IMG/VR virus record: IMGVR_UViG_3300030101_003477
Location: 694-26,903 of that record
Reading direction: 5' to 3' (one strand)
From: a virus
DNA: 26,210 nucleotides
Numbering within the stretch: the first letter of the stretch is position 1; the number at the start of each line of letters is the position of its first letter. A program made the position numbers and the translations under genes. The notes under the pieces were generated by a model, which ran no database searches, was not told the DNA's origin, and worked only from the letters and a program-made list of their open reading frames with translations. Shown here piece after piece: positions 13,923-22,050 of this stretch.

Positions 13923-15683
13923 TTATAAAACTTTCTTTAGTGATATTGAACTTAGCCAAACATTATTATTAGCAGAAGCTCTTTTTATCAACAACCCTGT
14001 AAAACTAGGTTTTAATAAAACTTTGTGTGTACCAACTGATGAGGGAATAGCTACATCAGGGTCTATATCATTATCCCATCCATCCATTACGAATAATCCA
14101 CCTGCTGTGCTAACAGCAACTGTGTATTCTAATAGTAAAGTATCACCTACTGTAAATAAACCTGTCTTAGTTATATAACTTTGGGCATTTGCTGAGTTAC
14201 TTTTAATTTTACCATAACCATCTTCTACAGTAGATAATGAGTTATTGGTAGGATGTACAGTCCAATAATTAGGGTCATCAAACCCTGTATCTTCTATCAG
14301 TTCAGGTCCAAGCCCATTTGGATATAAATTAGATGTTCCAGTAAATGTAGCTGAACAAGTTAGATTATCTTCAACACCTGAGTCAAAACTTATACTAGAA
14401 ACAAGTGCCTCACCTTGCCAATGTGTAATATTAATAGGGTCTTGATAATCGGTTGCACTAACTGCTGTTTCTATTTGCCAAGATGAGGTAAATATATTAT
14501 CGCCTGTAAGTGTGTTTCCTGCTGAAGGATATAAGTAAAAACCATAATAACTTACAGGTCCTGCATCAGAAGCCTCTGTACTTACTGAACCTTGTATTCT
14601 AGTCCAAGTTGAAGTACTTAAACCCGTTATGTTTACCTGAGCATTAGAAGGTGCAGTAGTAGATAAAGTACCTGGTCCTTCAAGAATTGACCAAGTTATT
14701 GAATTTACAGGGAATACAGTTGCTGTACCACTAATTATCCTATAAATATTAAATTTACATTCTGTTTTAGCACCTGTTCCTGTAGACCCTTTGACATAAA
14801 AAGACCAGCATATTTTTTTATTAGCTAACCTACCTGCATTGGCTATATATTGTAACCTACTTGATGTACCTGAACCTGATGTAATTCTTGAAGCAGTTAA
14901 GCCACCAAATGGATTAGGTTGTAATTGACTTTGAGTAATTCCTGCCGAAGTAAAATTATCAACTCCAAATTGAGTAAGATTAGTTTTTATAATATTTCTA
15001 ATTCTATCGGAAAAACTTAAAGTTACTTGAGTTCCATTTTTTAGTTTATCAAAAAAATCAGAACCATCTAAAGGTGTATCAGGATTTACTGATTGTAAAG
15101 AGTCAGTAGACATTTCAAAAGATTTTAAACCAGGCATAGATTCAGACCATCCACCTGAATCCTTGTTAGTTATATCTCTTAAATCTCTATTAACACTAAA
15201 AGAAGCTGATGTACTAAAAGCTACAGGGTCAAATATTGCACTTGAGCCAGGAGTAATTACTTCTACTATAATTGAATCCTCTTTTATAAAAAATTTAGGA
15301 GTTGTATCACCATCTGCAAAAGATAAAGTAGGTACAATACCTGCAGCACCATTTGTAAAATCTTGATAAGTATAGTCACCATCTACAACAACAGATGATA
15401 GTGAGTAATTACGAAGAAATAATACAGTTCCAATTTGACTCAAAACACTACCTCCAGTATTTGCAGCAGGTGCTGAGAAAGTCAAGCCATCTATTACTGC
15501 ACCCGAAGAGTCTGTAACATTATTTAAAACTAATGTACCAGTATCTTGACCATCTTCTATATCAAATGGGTTGTTAGTTTTTATCCTAATTCTAGTAACT
15601 TGATTAGCAGGAGTAGGATTACCATCTGCATCATAGTTAGACCTAGCATATACCAATAAATCCGATGCGTTATGAATTGCCAT
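13923..15683 (-). CDS. large tail tube paralogue with inserted beta-rich / glycan-binding-like domains (586 aa)
   Basis: This protein shares its framework with the 139-residue tail tube protein encoded upstream. It starts MAIHNASD (tube: MAISNATD). Residues ~158-226 match the tube core (SASFSVNRDLRD, then MPGLKSFEMS and VTLSFS), and residues ~421-453 match its end (GEALVSSISFDSGVEDN). Between these lie two insertions: ~13-157 (beta-rich, unknown) and ~227-420. The second resembles a phage jelly-roll carbohydrate-binding module (CWSFYVKG, TWTRIQGS, SSWQIETAVSATDY). A C-terminal module (454-586; GPELI...ISLKKVL) recurs in the head spike. It probably forms decorated rings or surface projections on the tail tube, or the tube's terminal ring. 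It might replace tube subunits in part of the tail. Function is inferred. Confidence 0.7.
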   Translation of the reverse strand: MAIHNASDLLVYARSNYDADGNPTPANQVTRIRIKTNNPFDIEDGQDTGTLVLNNVTDSSGAVIDGLTFSAPAANTGGSVLSQIGTVLFLRNYSLSSVVVDGDYTYQDFTNGAAGIVPTLSFADGDTTPKFFIKEDSIIVEVITPGSSAIFDPVAFSTSASFSVNRDLRDITNKDSGGWSESMPGLKSFEMSTDSLQSVNPDTPLDGSDFFDKLKNGTQVTLSFSDRIRNIIKTNLTQFGVDNFTSAGITQSQLQPNPFGGLTASRITSGSGTSSRLQYIANAGRLANKKICWSFYVKGSTGTGAKTECKFNIYRIISGTATVFPVNSITWSILEGPGTLSTTAPSNAQVNITGLSTSTWTRIQGSVSTEASDAGPVSYYGFYLYPSAGNTLTGDNIFTSSWQIETAVSATDYQDPINITHWQGEALVSSISFDSGVEDNLTCSATFTGTSNLYPNGLGPELIEDTGFDDPNYWTVHPTNNSLSTVEDGYGKIKSNSANAQSYITKTGLFTVGDTLLLEYTVAVSTAGGLFVMDGWDNDIDPDVAIPSSVGTHKVLLKPSFTGLLIKRASANNNVWLSSISLKKVL

Positions 15684-15708
15684 AATAAGTTGGATTTAAA
15701 AGTTAATA

Positions 15709-16128
15709 TTAAGAAGAATATGCTAATACGCCTGTACCTGTTAAAGTAAGTGAATAAGTTGCGTTTTCTTCTACTCCTGCGTCAATAGATGCTGAAGATA
15801 TTATTGCTTCACCTGTATATTTTCCTCCAGTATCAATAGTAAAAGATACTTCAACTTCAGCACCTGAATCTAAAATCATTTCATCAATTAAAACTTTTGT
15901 ATTATTCCCTGATGTTGTAAAGTCAGCAAAACCATCACCTGATATTTCCCAAGATTTTAGACCAGGTAAGTTTGATTGCCACCCTGCACTTGATTTTGTT
16001 GTAGAGTCTCTTAAGTCTCTTGAAATTGAAAGAGAAGCACTTGTACAATGTAGTAATACATCTGAAGGCGTTGAACCTGCTGTAGTGTTTATTTTTACTA
16101 CTACGTCTGTTGCATTTGAAATTGCCAT
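15709..16128 (-). CDS. major tail tube protein (TP901-1 MTP / Phage_tail_2-like)
   Basis: A 139-residue, beta-rich, Ser/Thr-rich protein with the pattern of TP901-type major tail proteins: opening MAISNATDVVVKI, the SASLSISRDLRDST strand-turn (~29-44), WQSNLPGLKSWEISGDGF (~50-67), and the closing strands GEAIISSASIDAGVEENATY (~106-125). It builds the hexameric rings of the non-contractile tail tube through which DNA passes. Its place after the tail terminator gene and before the chaperones is standard. The next gene is a much larger paralogue, so this protein is the likely bulk tube subunit. Confidence 0.85.
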   Translation of the reverse strand: MAISNATDVVVKINTTAGSTPSDVLLHCTSASLSISRDLRDSTTKSSAGWQSNLPGLKSWEISGDGFADFTTSGNNTKVLIDEMILDSGAEVEVSFTIDTGGKYTGEAIISSASIDAGVEENATYSLTLTGTGVLAYSS

Positions 16129-16134
16129 TGTTTT

Positions 16135-16548
16135 TTATTTTTTAATTATTAGACAGTTAAAATTTATGTTTTTGTAGAATTTTTCAGAAGTCTTAAAATA
16201 GTCATCATCTAAATCAATAAATCTGAATTTTGCGATATAGTCCACACTATCTTCTGTGTATTCTACCTCGTACAAATCTAAAGCCTCTACAGCAGCCTTA
16301 GCTTGATTATATGTTTGATTATAAGTGTCTGCAAAACAAGCTAATCTTATTGTTACATCACAAGAGTTTAAAGAACTTCCTTTGGATAAAAAATTTGATA
16401 CATTTGTTATCTCATAAGTTGTGCAAGGAAAAGGATTATCCCCTTGAGGAACAATAACTGGAAACACCCTGTTATTATTATTAGCTGCTGTAAAAGCTGC
16501 TGTAGCGTTTAACTTACTTACTATTTTTTTTCCTATTACTGCAAACAT
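16135..16548 (-). CDS. tail terminator / completion protein (DUF3168-like)
   Basis: A 137-residue protein with the DUF3168-like arrangement: an N-terminal helix (FAVIGKKIVSKLNA), then RVFPVIVPQGDNPFPCTTYE, and a middle helix (TYNQAKAAVEALDLY). The C-terminus has alternating strands that end in FNCLIIKK. Proteins of this kind cap the tail tube and join it to the head-closure complex. It lies between the gp10-like gene and the tail tube gene, the usual order. The start is directly before the stop of the upstream gene (1 base apart). Confidence 0.75.
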   Translation of the reverse strand: MFAVIGKKIVSKLNATAAFTAANNNNRVFPVIVPQGDNPFPCTTYEITNVSNFLSKGSSLNSCDVTIRLACFADTYNQTYNQAKAAVEALDLYEVEYTEDSVDYIAKFRFIDLDDDYFKTSEKFYKNINFNCLIIKK

Positions 16549-17031
16549 CTAAAACCCTGCTTGTTTAATCATTTTACTTAATAATTTGTCTAAATCAGAC
16601 TCTGCCTGAAGAAATATTTGAGATTCCATTCTTGCTGCTGTAGCCTGAAACACATCAGGTCTAGGACCGTGTATTGCATTACCTTTAATTTGCATAGCAG
16701 GTAAATTCTTACTATCCCTACCTTTAATTTTTATAGGTGTGGTTTTACGAACAATAGGTCCAACAAATAAACCTGGTACTCTCGAATTACGAGGTGTAAT
16801 TACCCCTATTGTTTTCCAAGTTGGTGTTCTACCACTTTTTCTTTCATAATCTGAGCCACTGTTAAACTCTCTTTGATAAGCTTTTTGAATACCCTTAGCT
16901 AATTTATTTGCTGCAGGTCTTAAAGCTTTATTTATAGCTGTACGAGATTCTCTAGCTGTCTTTCCGAGTCTTTTAAGACCATCTTGCACATCTTGCACTC
17001 CCGTTATTCGTATTGCCTTTTTTTCAGCCAT
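16549..17031 (-). CDS. HK97 gp10-like head-tail / neck protein
   Basis: A 160-residue strongly basic protein resembling the HK97 gp10 family: ITGVQDVQDGLKRLGKTARE at the start (residues ~8-27), a helical, Ala/Lys-rich stretch (NKALRPAANKLAKGIQKAYQ), and VPGLFVGPIVRKTTPI in the middle. HGPRPDVFQATAARM precedes the last helix. It helps connect the head-closure ring with the tail. The order closure protein, gp10-like, terminator, tail tube is characteristic of HK97-type siphoviruses. No enzymatic motif is present. Confidence 0.8.
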   Translation of the reverse strand: MAEKKAIRITGVQDVQDGLKRLGKTARESRTAINKALRPAANKLAKGIQKAYQREFNSGSDYERKSGRTPTWKTIGVITPRNSRVPGLFVGPIVRKTTPIKIKGRDSKNLPAMQIKGNAIHGPRPDVFQATAARMESQIFLQAESDLDKLLSKMIKQAGF

Positions 17032-17032
17032 A

Positions 17033-17410
17033 TTAAGTAAGAGAACTATTTATATCAAGCTTAGTATAAAATTCTATATATTCTTTTCTAGGGTCTATAA
17101 TATAACTTAATATATCATATCTTTCCTGAGTATTTTTATCAACTAATATCCAAGTTGGTTCTAAAGTGTTTGCAATACCAGTTGAATATCTTATTTGTAT
17201 AAAAAACTTTCCGTAAGATTGTAATTGGTCTCCTTCAAATTTTTCATTTATATCTCGCAAAGATGTAACACTTTTTTTAGCCCAAACTGTTGTTTCGGTA
17301 TCATAAGTAGTTGCAACTTTTTCACCAAAAGTATCTTGATTTATACTAGGTGATTTTATCATCATTCTAATATTAAAGTCACCTGCCTTTATTTGAGAAA
17401 TAAAAGCCAT
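17033..17410 (-). CDS. head closure protein (Phage_H_T_join / SPP1 gp16-like)
   Basis: A 125-residue beta-barrel-like protein of the phage head-tail joining family: IKSPSINQDTFGEKVATTYD (residues ~18-37), the WAKKSVTSLRD segment, YGKFFIQIRYSTGI, and WILVDKNTQERYDIL. These alternate strands fit the stopper protein that seals the portal after packaging. It lies between the gp6-like connector (3 bases upstream) and the gp10-like gene (1 base downstream). Confidence 0.8.
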   Translation of the reverse strand: MAFISQIKAGDFNIRMMIKSPSINQDTFGEKVATTYDTETTVWAKKSVTSLRDINEKFEGDQLQSYGKFFIQIRYSTGIANTLEPTWILVDKNTQERYDILSYIIDPRKEYIEFYTKLDINSSLT

Positions 17411-17413
17411 ATC

Positions 17414-18097
17414 TTATAAGTAACATTTATAAGGTTGTAGTAATATTTCAGAAGCCATAGGAAAAGCTCTTTTTCTATCTTCTCTAAAATAATACATATC
17501 ACTTGCAATTAATTTAATAGCTTGTTTTATAGCGTCAGGTATATCACTTGCAGACGCACCCATACCAGTAGTAAATCTTAAAAACCAACGACCTTTATTT
17601 AGACCGTCTAAATCTTCTACAGGAACAATATTTTGTATTGTAGCCCAATTAGAACTTTTAGCAAAAATGTATGGATTTGAATTTTTAATATAGTATGAGT
17701 TAAATCCTTGATTTACAGGAGAAAAAGTATTATTTGATGAATTAATTAAATAGAATAACCCATCATCAGTTGCTGAAGCACTTCCATAAGCCATTGTAAC
17801 ATCAGGATAATACATACTAAAAGTTTCAGGTAAATATTTAAAGAAAAATATTCTATATCTAGCGTTTAAAAAGTGTCTATTACAATAGTTTTCAGCCATC
17901 TGTGTCGCAGCAGATATATATGTAGCTAATAATGGATTTTCATCATTATTATCTATTCTAAGTTGAGCTTTTAACTCATCAGTTGTAACAACTTGTCCTG
18001 TAGCAGGAGTTTCTAGCTCTAAATTACCATATTCGTTTTGACTTGGATTTAGATACTCGTAACTGTTAAAGTTATTTATATTTTCTATGTACGACAT
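17414..18097 (-). CDS. head-tail connector (HK97 gp6-like adaptor)
   Basis: A 227-residue adaptor. The diagnostic N-terminal region contains TTDELKAQLRIDNNDENPLL (~38-57), then AATQMAENYCNRHFL, the paired helices of the gp6-like fold. The C-terminus has IPDAIKQAIKLIASDMYYFR, the closing helix. The middle (~85-165) is an unusual Asn/Ser/Tyr-rich stretch (SYYIKNSNPYIFAKSSN), longer than in HK97 gp6 (about 110 residues), and may be an inserted loop region. It docks under the portal as a dodecameric ring. It follows the capsid gene after a hairpin. Confidence 0.8.
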   Translation of the reverse strand: MSYIENINNFNSYEYLNPSQNEYGNLELETPATGQVVTTDELKAQLRIDNNDENPLLATYISAATQMAENYCNRHFLNARYRIFFFKYLPETFSMYYPDVTMAYGSASATDDGLFYLINSSNNTFSPVNQGFNSYYIKNSNPYIFAKSSNWATIQNIVPVEDLDGLNKGRWFLRFTTGMGASASDIPDAIKQAIKLIASDMYYFREDRKRAFPMASEILLQPYKCYL

Positions 18098-18120
18098 ATT
18101 TTGGTTGAATAAATAAAAGG

Positions 18121-18140
18121 GAAAGGGAGTTACCCCTTTC
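18121..18140 (-). terminator. hairpin after capsid gene, partial terminator or mRNA stabiliser
   Basis: GAAAGGG (minus strand, from 18140), a 6-base loop and CCCTTTC form a perfect 7-bp stem, followed by CC TTTT A TTT. It sits in the 70-base gap between the capsid gene and the connector genes. Such a hairpin could lower connector expression relative to the abundant capsid protein or protect the 3' end of capsid mRNA. Confidence 0.55.
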
Positions 18141-18167
18141 GCCTTTATAAAATTAATCTAATTATTA

Positions 18168-19433
18168 TTATGATGATGAAACGCAGTTTACTGCTGCTTC
18201 TGAACCTGTTGCTGCTGCTAATGCACCATCAACTAAAGCAGTCATAATAAGTCTAGTCCCTCCATTCAAAGATTGAGAATAAGGGTCTACAAGCATATCT
18301 AAACCACCGAACATAGCTAAGTGTACTTTTGAAGCATCTAACAATAAAGCTCTTGCTCTATCGGAATTCGACCCTTCACCAACATTAGCAGAAACATAGT
18401 AAGGAGTGTTTAAAACTCTTTTATCTTGTAAGTTTACTGAACCTCCACTAAATCCTGAACCTGCAGTTCCTGCAATTTGAGTCATCAAGTCAGCGTAAGC
18501 ACCTCCATTCATTAATAAACTTAAGTCATCAATGTTGTTGTTAGTTGCAATCAACTGATTCATCATCTCTTGGATTTTAGATACAGCGTTTGATGCAGTC
18601 CAAGAAGTAGGACCTTCTAAAGTACCTGCATATTCTTCTCTAAAGAAAGATTCTACAGTATCATCAGCTTGACCTAATAACGCTTCCTCTAATTTAGACA
18701 TAACTGCTTTTGCCATATTTCTACGAAAAGCTGCTTCAATAGAAGAGTTTTGAACCATAGCTGCTGCAGAAACATTAGTAGCTGCAATAAGAGTGTGAGG
18801 CTCTAAAGTTTTATTTGATACTGTCCCACCTGCTGAAGCTGCTGCAGCACCATTTTCACCAATAAATCCAGTTGTAATAGAATCAAAGATTGGTAGTTTT
18901 TGAGAAGCACTAATTCCTGAATATAAATTTGCACCTGCAGGAACTAAAATAGAAGCTGCAGACATCAAGTCTGTAAAAGAACGTACATCAGTTGGGTTAC
19001 TTGTAGCAGTAAGAACTGAGTTTTGCGCACGAGATTCCAAAACAGAAGAAGGAATAGCAACACCTTTAAATTGTTGAGAAGGGTTTTGCATTCTAGCTTC
19101 TTGGTCCATTTCTTTAACTAAACCTTCAACACGATTAGATTTTGCTGCATTTACTGCATCAATAAAAGAATAGTCACGAACTTCTTTAGAGTCAGAAACA
19201 TCTTGAATTGTGTGAGAAACTGGGCTAGAAGCCACTTCAGCGTTTAATTTTTCTTGACGTTCAACTACCTCAATATCTTTAGCTAGTTTGTCAATATTTT
19301 CCATCATACCATCGTATGAAGTTTGCTCGTCAGCAGTAAAGTCACGAGTCTCGTCTTTTGCCAAGTTTAACAAAGCATCAGCTTTTCCGATAAGCTCTGC
19401 TCTCTCTTGACGAATTTCAATCGAATTTTTCAT
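18168..19433 (-). CDS. major capsid protein (HK97 fold) with N-terminal scaffolding (delta) domain
   Basis: A 421-residue HK97-type capsid protein. Residues 1-~90 are a charged coiled coil (IRQERAELIGKADALLNLAK, then MMENIDKLAKDIEVVERQEK) acting as the built-in scaffold that the protease removes, probably somewhere in ~100-130. The shell domain follows: SFTDLMSAASILVPAGANLY, the E-loop-like strand KLPIFDSITTGF, then the P and A domain stretches VMSKLEEALLG and SLLMNGGAYADLM, and the closing region VHLAMFGGLDMLVDPY. Its start overlaps the protease stop by 4 bases (ATGA), coupling the two products. A hairpin follows the gene. Confidence 0.92.
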   Translation of the reverse strand: MKNSIEIRQERAELIGKADALLNLAKDETRDFTADEQTSYDGMMENIDKLAKDIEVVERQEKLNAEVASSPVSHTIQDVSDSKEVRDYSFIDAVNAAKSNRVEGLVKEMDQEARMQNPSQQFKGVAIPSSVLESRAQNSVLTATSNPTDVRSFTDLMSAASILVPAGANLYSGISASQKLPIFDSITTGFIGENGAAAASAGGTVSNKTLEPHTLIAATNVSAAAMVQNSSIEAAFRRNMAKAVMSKLEEALLGQADDTVESFFREEYAGTLEGPTSWTASNAVSKIQEMMNQLIATNNNIDDLSLLMNGGAYADLMTQIAGTAGSGFSGGSVNLQDKRVLNTPYYVSANVGEGSNSDRARALLLDASKVHLAMFGGLDMLVDPYSQSLNGGTRLIMTALVDGALAAATGSEAAVNCVSSS

Positions 19434-20959
19434 ATTCGTTTTTTTAATTTTAATTCGTTACTTAATAAATTTAAATTTGAATCATCAAATGATTCCTCAA
19501 CCTTTTGCTTCACTTCTTCCACTTGAGGTGTTTCTTCTATAGTAGCTTCCATTTCAAAAGCTTCTTTAGAACGAAGTGCAACATCAGTATTAGCGTAAGC
19601 ACCAACACCAACTATAGAAACATCAACAAGCCGACCAATTTTTTTTATTTCTCTTCTTGTTATATCCCCATCTTTACTCCAATCATCTTCTTCTACTGTA
19701 AAAGCAAATGAAGATTCATAAAGTAAACCTCGTTTCATTAATTCTGCTACATCATTACCCGTTGTTGTGTTAGGTAAAGTAGCATCATATCTTAGACCTT
19801 TTTCATCTGTTGATAGTTTGAGTGTACCACCCATATTTCTATCTAATATTAAATTAGGGTCGTGATTAAAAGTTAATATAACATTATCATCTAAACGACC
19901 TTCAAAAGCATCAGGGGATATAGTCTCTCTAAAACCTAAATCTCTACTATCTGTGTCGAATAAAGCAGCATAACCACTAACTCTTTTCTCATCTTTTTCT
20001 TTATCTTTTGTGACTTTGTATTCTGCTCTATATAATCTTATTTCTTTATTTTCCATAATATAGCTTTTTTCATCTTTCATATTTTTCTTTACAGGATGAT
20101 TGCTTGGCAGCAAATCAGTATCGTGTTTACCTGAACGAAATTTCCCCTTTTCCATAACATATAAGAAAGAGTTTACTCTAGCATAAGCCCATTGTTCAGG
20201 TGATTTTACTCTAGGTCTAACAGAACCTGGATTAGTTTTGTAAGCACCTATACCTCTATTAAATACTTTACCAAGTTTAGCTGTTGTTACTTTAGCGTTC
20301 CAAGACAAATTTTTCTTAGAAACTTTTTCATTATGGTCACTAGCTTTTTTTTGTAAACCCTTTTTTACTGCACCTGTTAAAGCTCTATCTTCATCATCTT
20401 CATCTTCATCATTATCTTTTTTATACATATTATCATTTAACTTACTCATCACTTCTTTTGCTTGTTCGTGATTTTCAAAAGGCATATAATATGTTTCTCC
20501 ATCCATTGTGTGTTCGTGATAACCACTTCCACCAAGTTCTTGAGCTTCTAGTTCAGCTTCTTTTATAGAGTCATATAATGGTAATTCTATACCATCAGTT
20601 ATCATTGTACCTACTTTCATTCTGTTTTCTTCTTCTCTAGCTATTTCTTTAACTTTTTTCTTCGACCAACTAAATCCTGCGTTACCTCCCCATAATGCCC
20701 AAGCTATTCTCCAAGCTGTTGGACCACCATCATTTTCTTTAGCAGAGTAATGTTTTGCTTTATTATTTTCGTGTCTACTAAAAAAACTAAACATTCTTTT
20801 TATACTTGATATACTTAAATCACCGTTAATTATATCTCTAGCACGAGAAACTCCAGTTTGAGTACCACCTCTACCATATTTTTTTCTCCATTCAAGACCT
20901 CTACGAGCTTCTTCTTTCATCCCTCCAGTTGGGCTAGTATTTATATCTTTAAGTGCCAA
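19430..20959 (-). CDS. three-part protein ending in HK97-type prohead protease
   Basis: A 509-residue protein. Residues ~302-465 are a U35-type prohead protease: RVSGYAALFDTDSRD, FNHDPNLILDRN (His366), and LYESSFAF (Ser416 or 417), followed by VDVSIVGVGAYANTDV. Residues ~15-100 form a separate phage domain (ARRGLEWRKKYGRGG, SIKRMFSFFSRH, AWRIAWALWGGNAG). Residues ~140-168 carry a GYHEH...YYMP element. Residues ~193-290 form another recurrent domain (GIGAYKTNPGSVRPRV, WAYARVNSFLY, DLLPSNHP). These extra domains are known from other phage proteins without a firm function. An internal ATG at 20056 (MENKEIRLYR) could give the protease alone. The C-terminal ~45 residues are acidic, then basic. It processes the capsid protein encoded next. 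Confidence 0.85.
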   Translation of the reverse strand: MALKDINTSPTGGMKEEARRGLEWRKKYGRGGTQTGVSRARDIINGDLSISSIKRMFSFFSRHENNKAKHYSAKENDGGPTAWRIAWALWGGNAGFSWSKKKVKEIAREEENRMKVGTMITDGIELPLYDSIKEAELEAQELGGSGYHEHTMDGETYYMPFENHEQAKEVMSKLNDNMYKKDNDEDEDDEDRALTGAVKKGLQKKASDHNEKVSKKNLSWNAKVTTAKLGKVFNRGIGAYKTNPGSVRPRVKSPEQWAYARVNSFLYVMEKGKFRSGKHDTDLLPSNHPVKKNMKDEKSYIMENKEIRLYRAEYKVTKDKEKDEKRVSGYAALFDTDSRDLGFRETISPDAFEGRLDDNVILTFNHDPNLILDRNMGGTLKLSTDEKGLRYDATLPNTTTGNDVAELMKRGLLYESSFAFTVEEDDWSKDGDITRREIKKIGRLVDVSIVGVGAYANTDVALRSKEAFEMEATIEETPQVEEVKQKVEESFDDSNLNLLSNELKLKKRI

Positions 20960-21793
20960 TTATAATAAAACTTTTTTAAGACTAATATTACCTATTGTTC
21001 CATTAAAAGCACTTACTCCATCGATTTTAAAACTATCCCTTGTGACTGTGTTTGTAAATTGCTCAGTATGAACACCAACTGAACTTCTTGTATTGCCATT
21101 TAATGCCGAAACACCATTTGCCTTAGATACTTTAAACCTTACTGAACCACTTGTTCTAGTAAGTATTTCAAATGAAACTTCATAAGTTGCACCTACTTCT
21201 AAAGTACTTATAGATTGTGCTAAGTTTGCTGTTACATTTGTGCCTACTAATCTATCTGAAACAACCCAACCTGAACCTAAAACCCATTGTGAAGATAAAC
21301 TTGGGTTTGTCTCTTTTACTGAAAAATCGAATAATGTAGCAACACTAAAACCCGAAACACGCTTTACTCTTAAACCTAAATAAACATCTGTTGCTAAAAA
21401 AACACCACTATCGTCAGCGTTTGTAATATCAAAATAATCTGTACTATTACTACTTGCTATATGAAATGTGGCATTTGAAAGTACTTGTTCTAAATCCCAC
21501 TGTGTTTTGTAGTATTTACCTGATGTTAAAACATTTTGATATATAACATTATTTGAAGTTGTAGGAGAAACAAGGCTTCTTACACCATCTCCTGCGTTAT
21601 TATCTGTCCATCCGTCATATGAACCTCCACTAGCTGTGCTAGGGTGAATAGACCAATCATTTACACCATTACTAAAATTACTATCAACAAATAACTCAGA
21701 ACCTAGTTCATTAAAATTACCATTGGTAATTAATTCAGGTCCTCTAGTTGCTATTGAGCCTGAGCCTATACTATTTGCTATACCTATTAACAT
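20960..21793 (-). CDS. putative head spike / decoration protein with carbohydrate-binding-like modules
   Basis: A 277-residue beta-rich, Ser/Thr/Asn-rich protein without catalytic motifs. After a short N-terminal anchor (MLIGIANSIGSGSIATRG) come two modules. Module one, ~18-160, contains GPELITNGNFN, VDSNFSNGVNDWSIHP and ends FDFSVKE. Module two, ~163-277, contains GATYEVSFEIL and ends NISLKKVLL. The pattern (an N-terminal Asn-Gly-x-Phe, a Trp a few residues later, a closing I/FS-x-K-x strand) is that of CBM_4_9-like glycan-binding jelly rolls. Its module two ending and opening GPELI motif recur in the large tail-tube paralogue. It lies beside the head-spike base gene, so it is probably the spike that projects from capsid vertices and binds host surface sugars. 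Its start is 3 bases after the spike base stop. Confidence 0.6.
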   Translation of the reverse strand: MLIGIANSIGSGSIATRGPELITNGNFNELGSELFVDSNFSNGVNDWSIHPSTASGGSYDGWTDNNAGDGVRSLVSPTTSNNVIYQNVLTSGKYYKTQWDLEQVLSNATFHIASSNSTDYFDITNADDSGVFLATDVYLGLRVKRVSGFSVATLFDFSVKETNPSLSSQWVLGSGWVVSDRLVGTNVTANLAQSISTLEVGATYEVSFEILTRTSGSVRFKVSKANGVSALNGNTRSSVGVHTEQFTNTVTRDSFKIDGVSAFNGTIGNISLKKVLL

Positions 21794-21796
21794 ATA

Positions 21797-22045
21797 TTAG
21801 TAAAGTGCTACTAAATTTGTAGCAGTTGTACCTGTTGTATAAACTCTATCTACTTTGACTGGTAAAACAGTTCCTGCTATACAGTTTTTAAAAACTATTG
21901 CTGTACCACTTCCTGATACATCTACTTTAACATCTCCACCTACACCTACATATATAAGTGCGTGAATTGTAGCTAAATCACTAGCATTAGAGGTAGTTAC
22001 TGCAACTGCTTCAGTTGCTTGTAATTTTAATTGACTTAAACTCAT
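21797..22045 (-). CDS. head spike base protein (Rcc01079-like)
   Basis: An 82-residue small beta protein matching the pattern of the spike-base family named after the Rhodobacter gene transfer agent protein Rcc01079: SNASDLATIHALIYVGVGGD (~19-38), VKVDVSGSGTAIVFKN, AGTVLPVKVDRVYTTGTTAT (~57-76) and the ending LVALY. In the gene transfer agent this protein sits at the capsid vertices and carries the spike. Here it lies between portal and the spike-like gene, supporting a head-fibre complex on this virion. It is only 5 bases from the portal stop. Confidence 0.7.
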   Translation of the reverse strand: MSLSQLKLQATEAVAVTTSNASDLATIHALIYVGVGGDVKVDVSGSGTAIVFKNCIAGTVLPVKVDRVYTTGTTATNLVALY

Positions 22046-22050
22046 AATTA

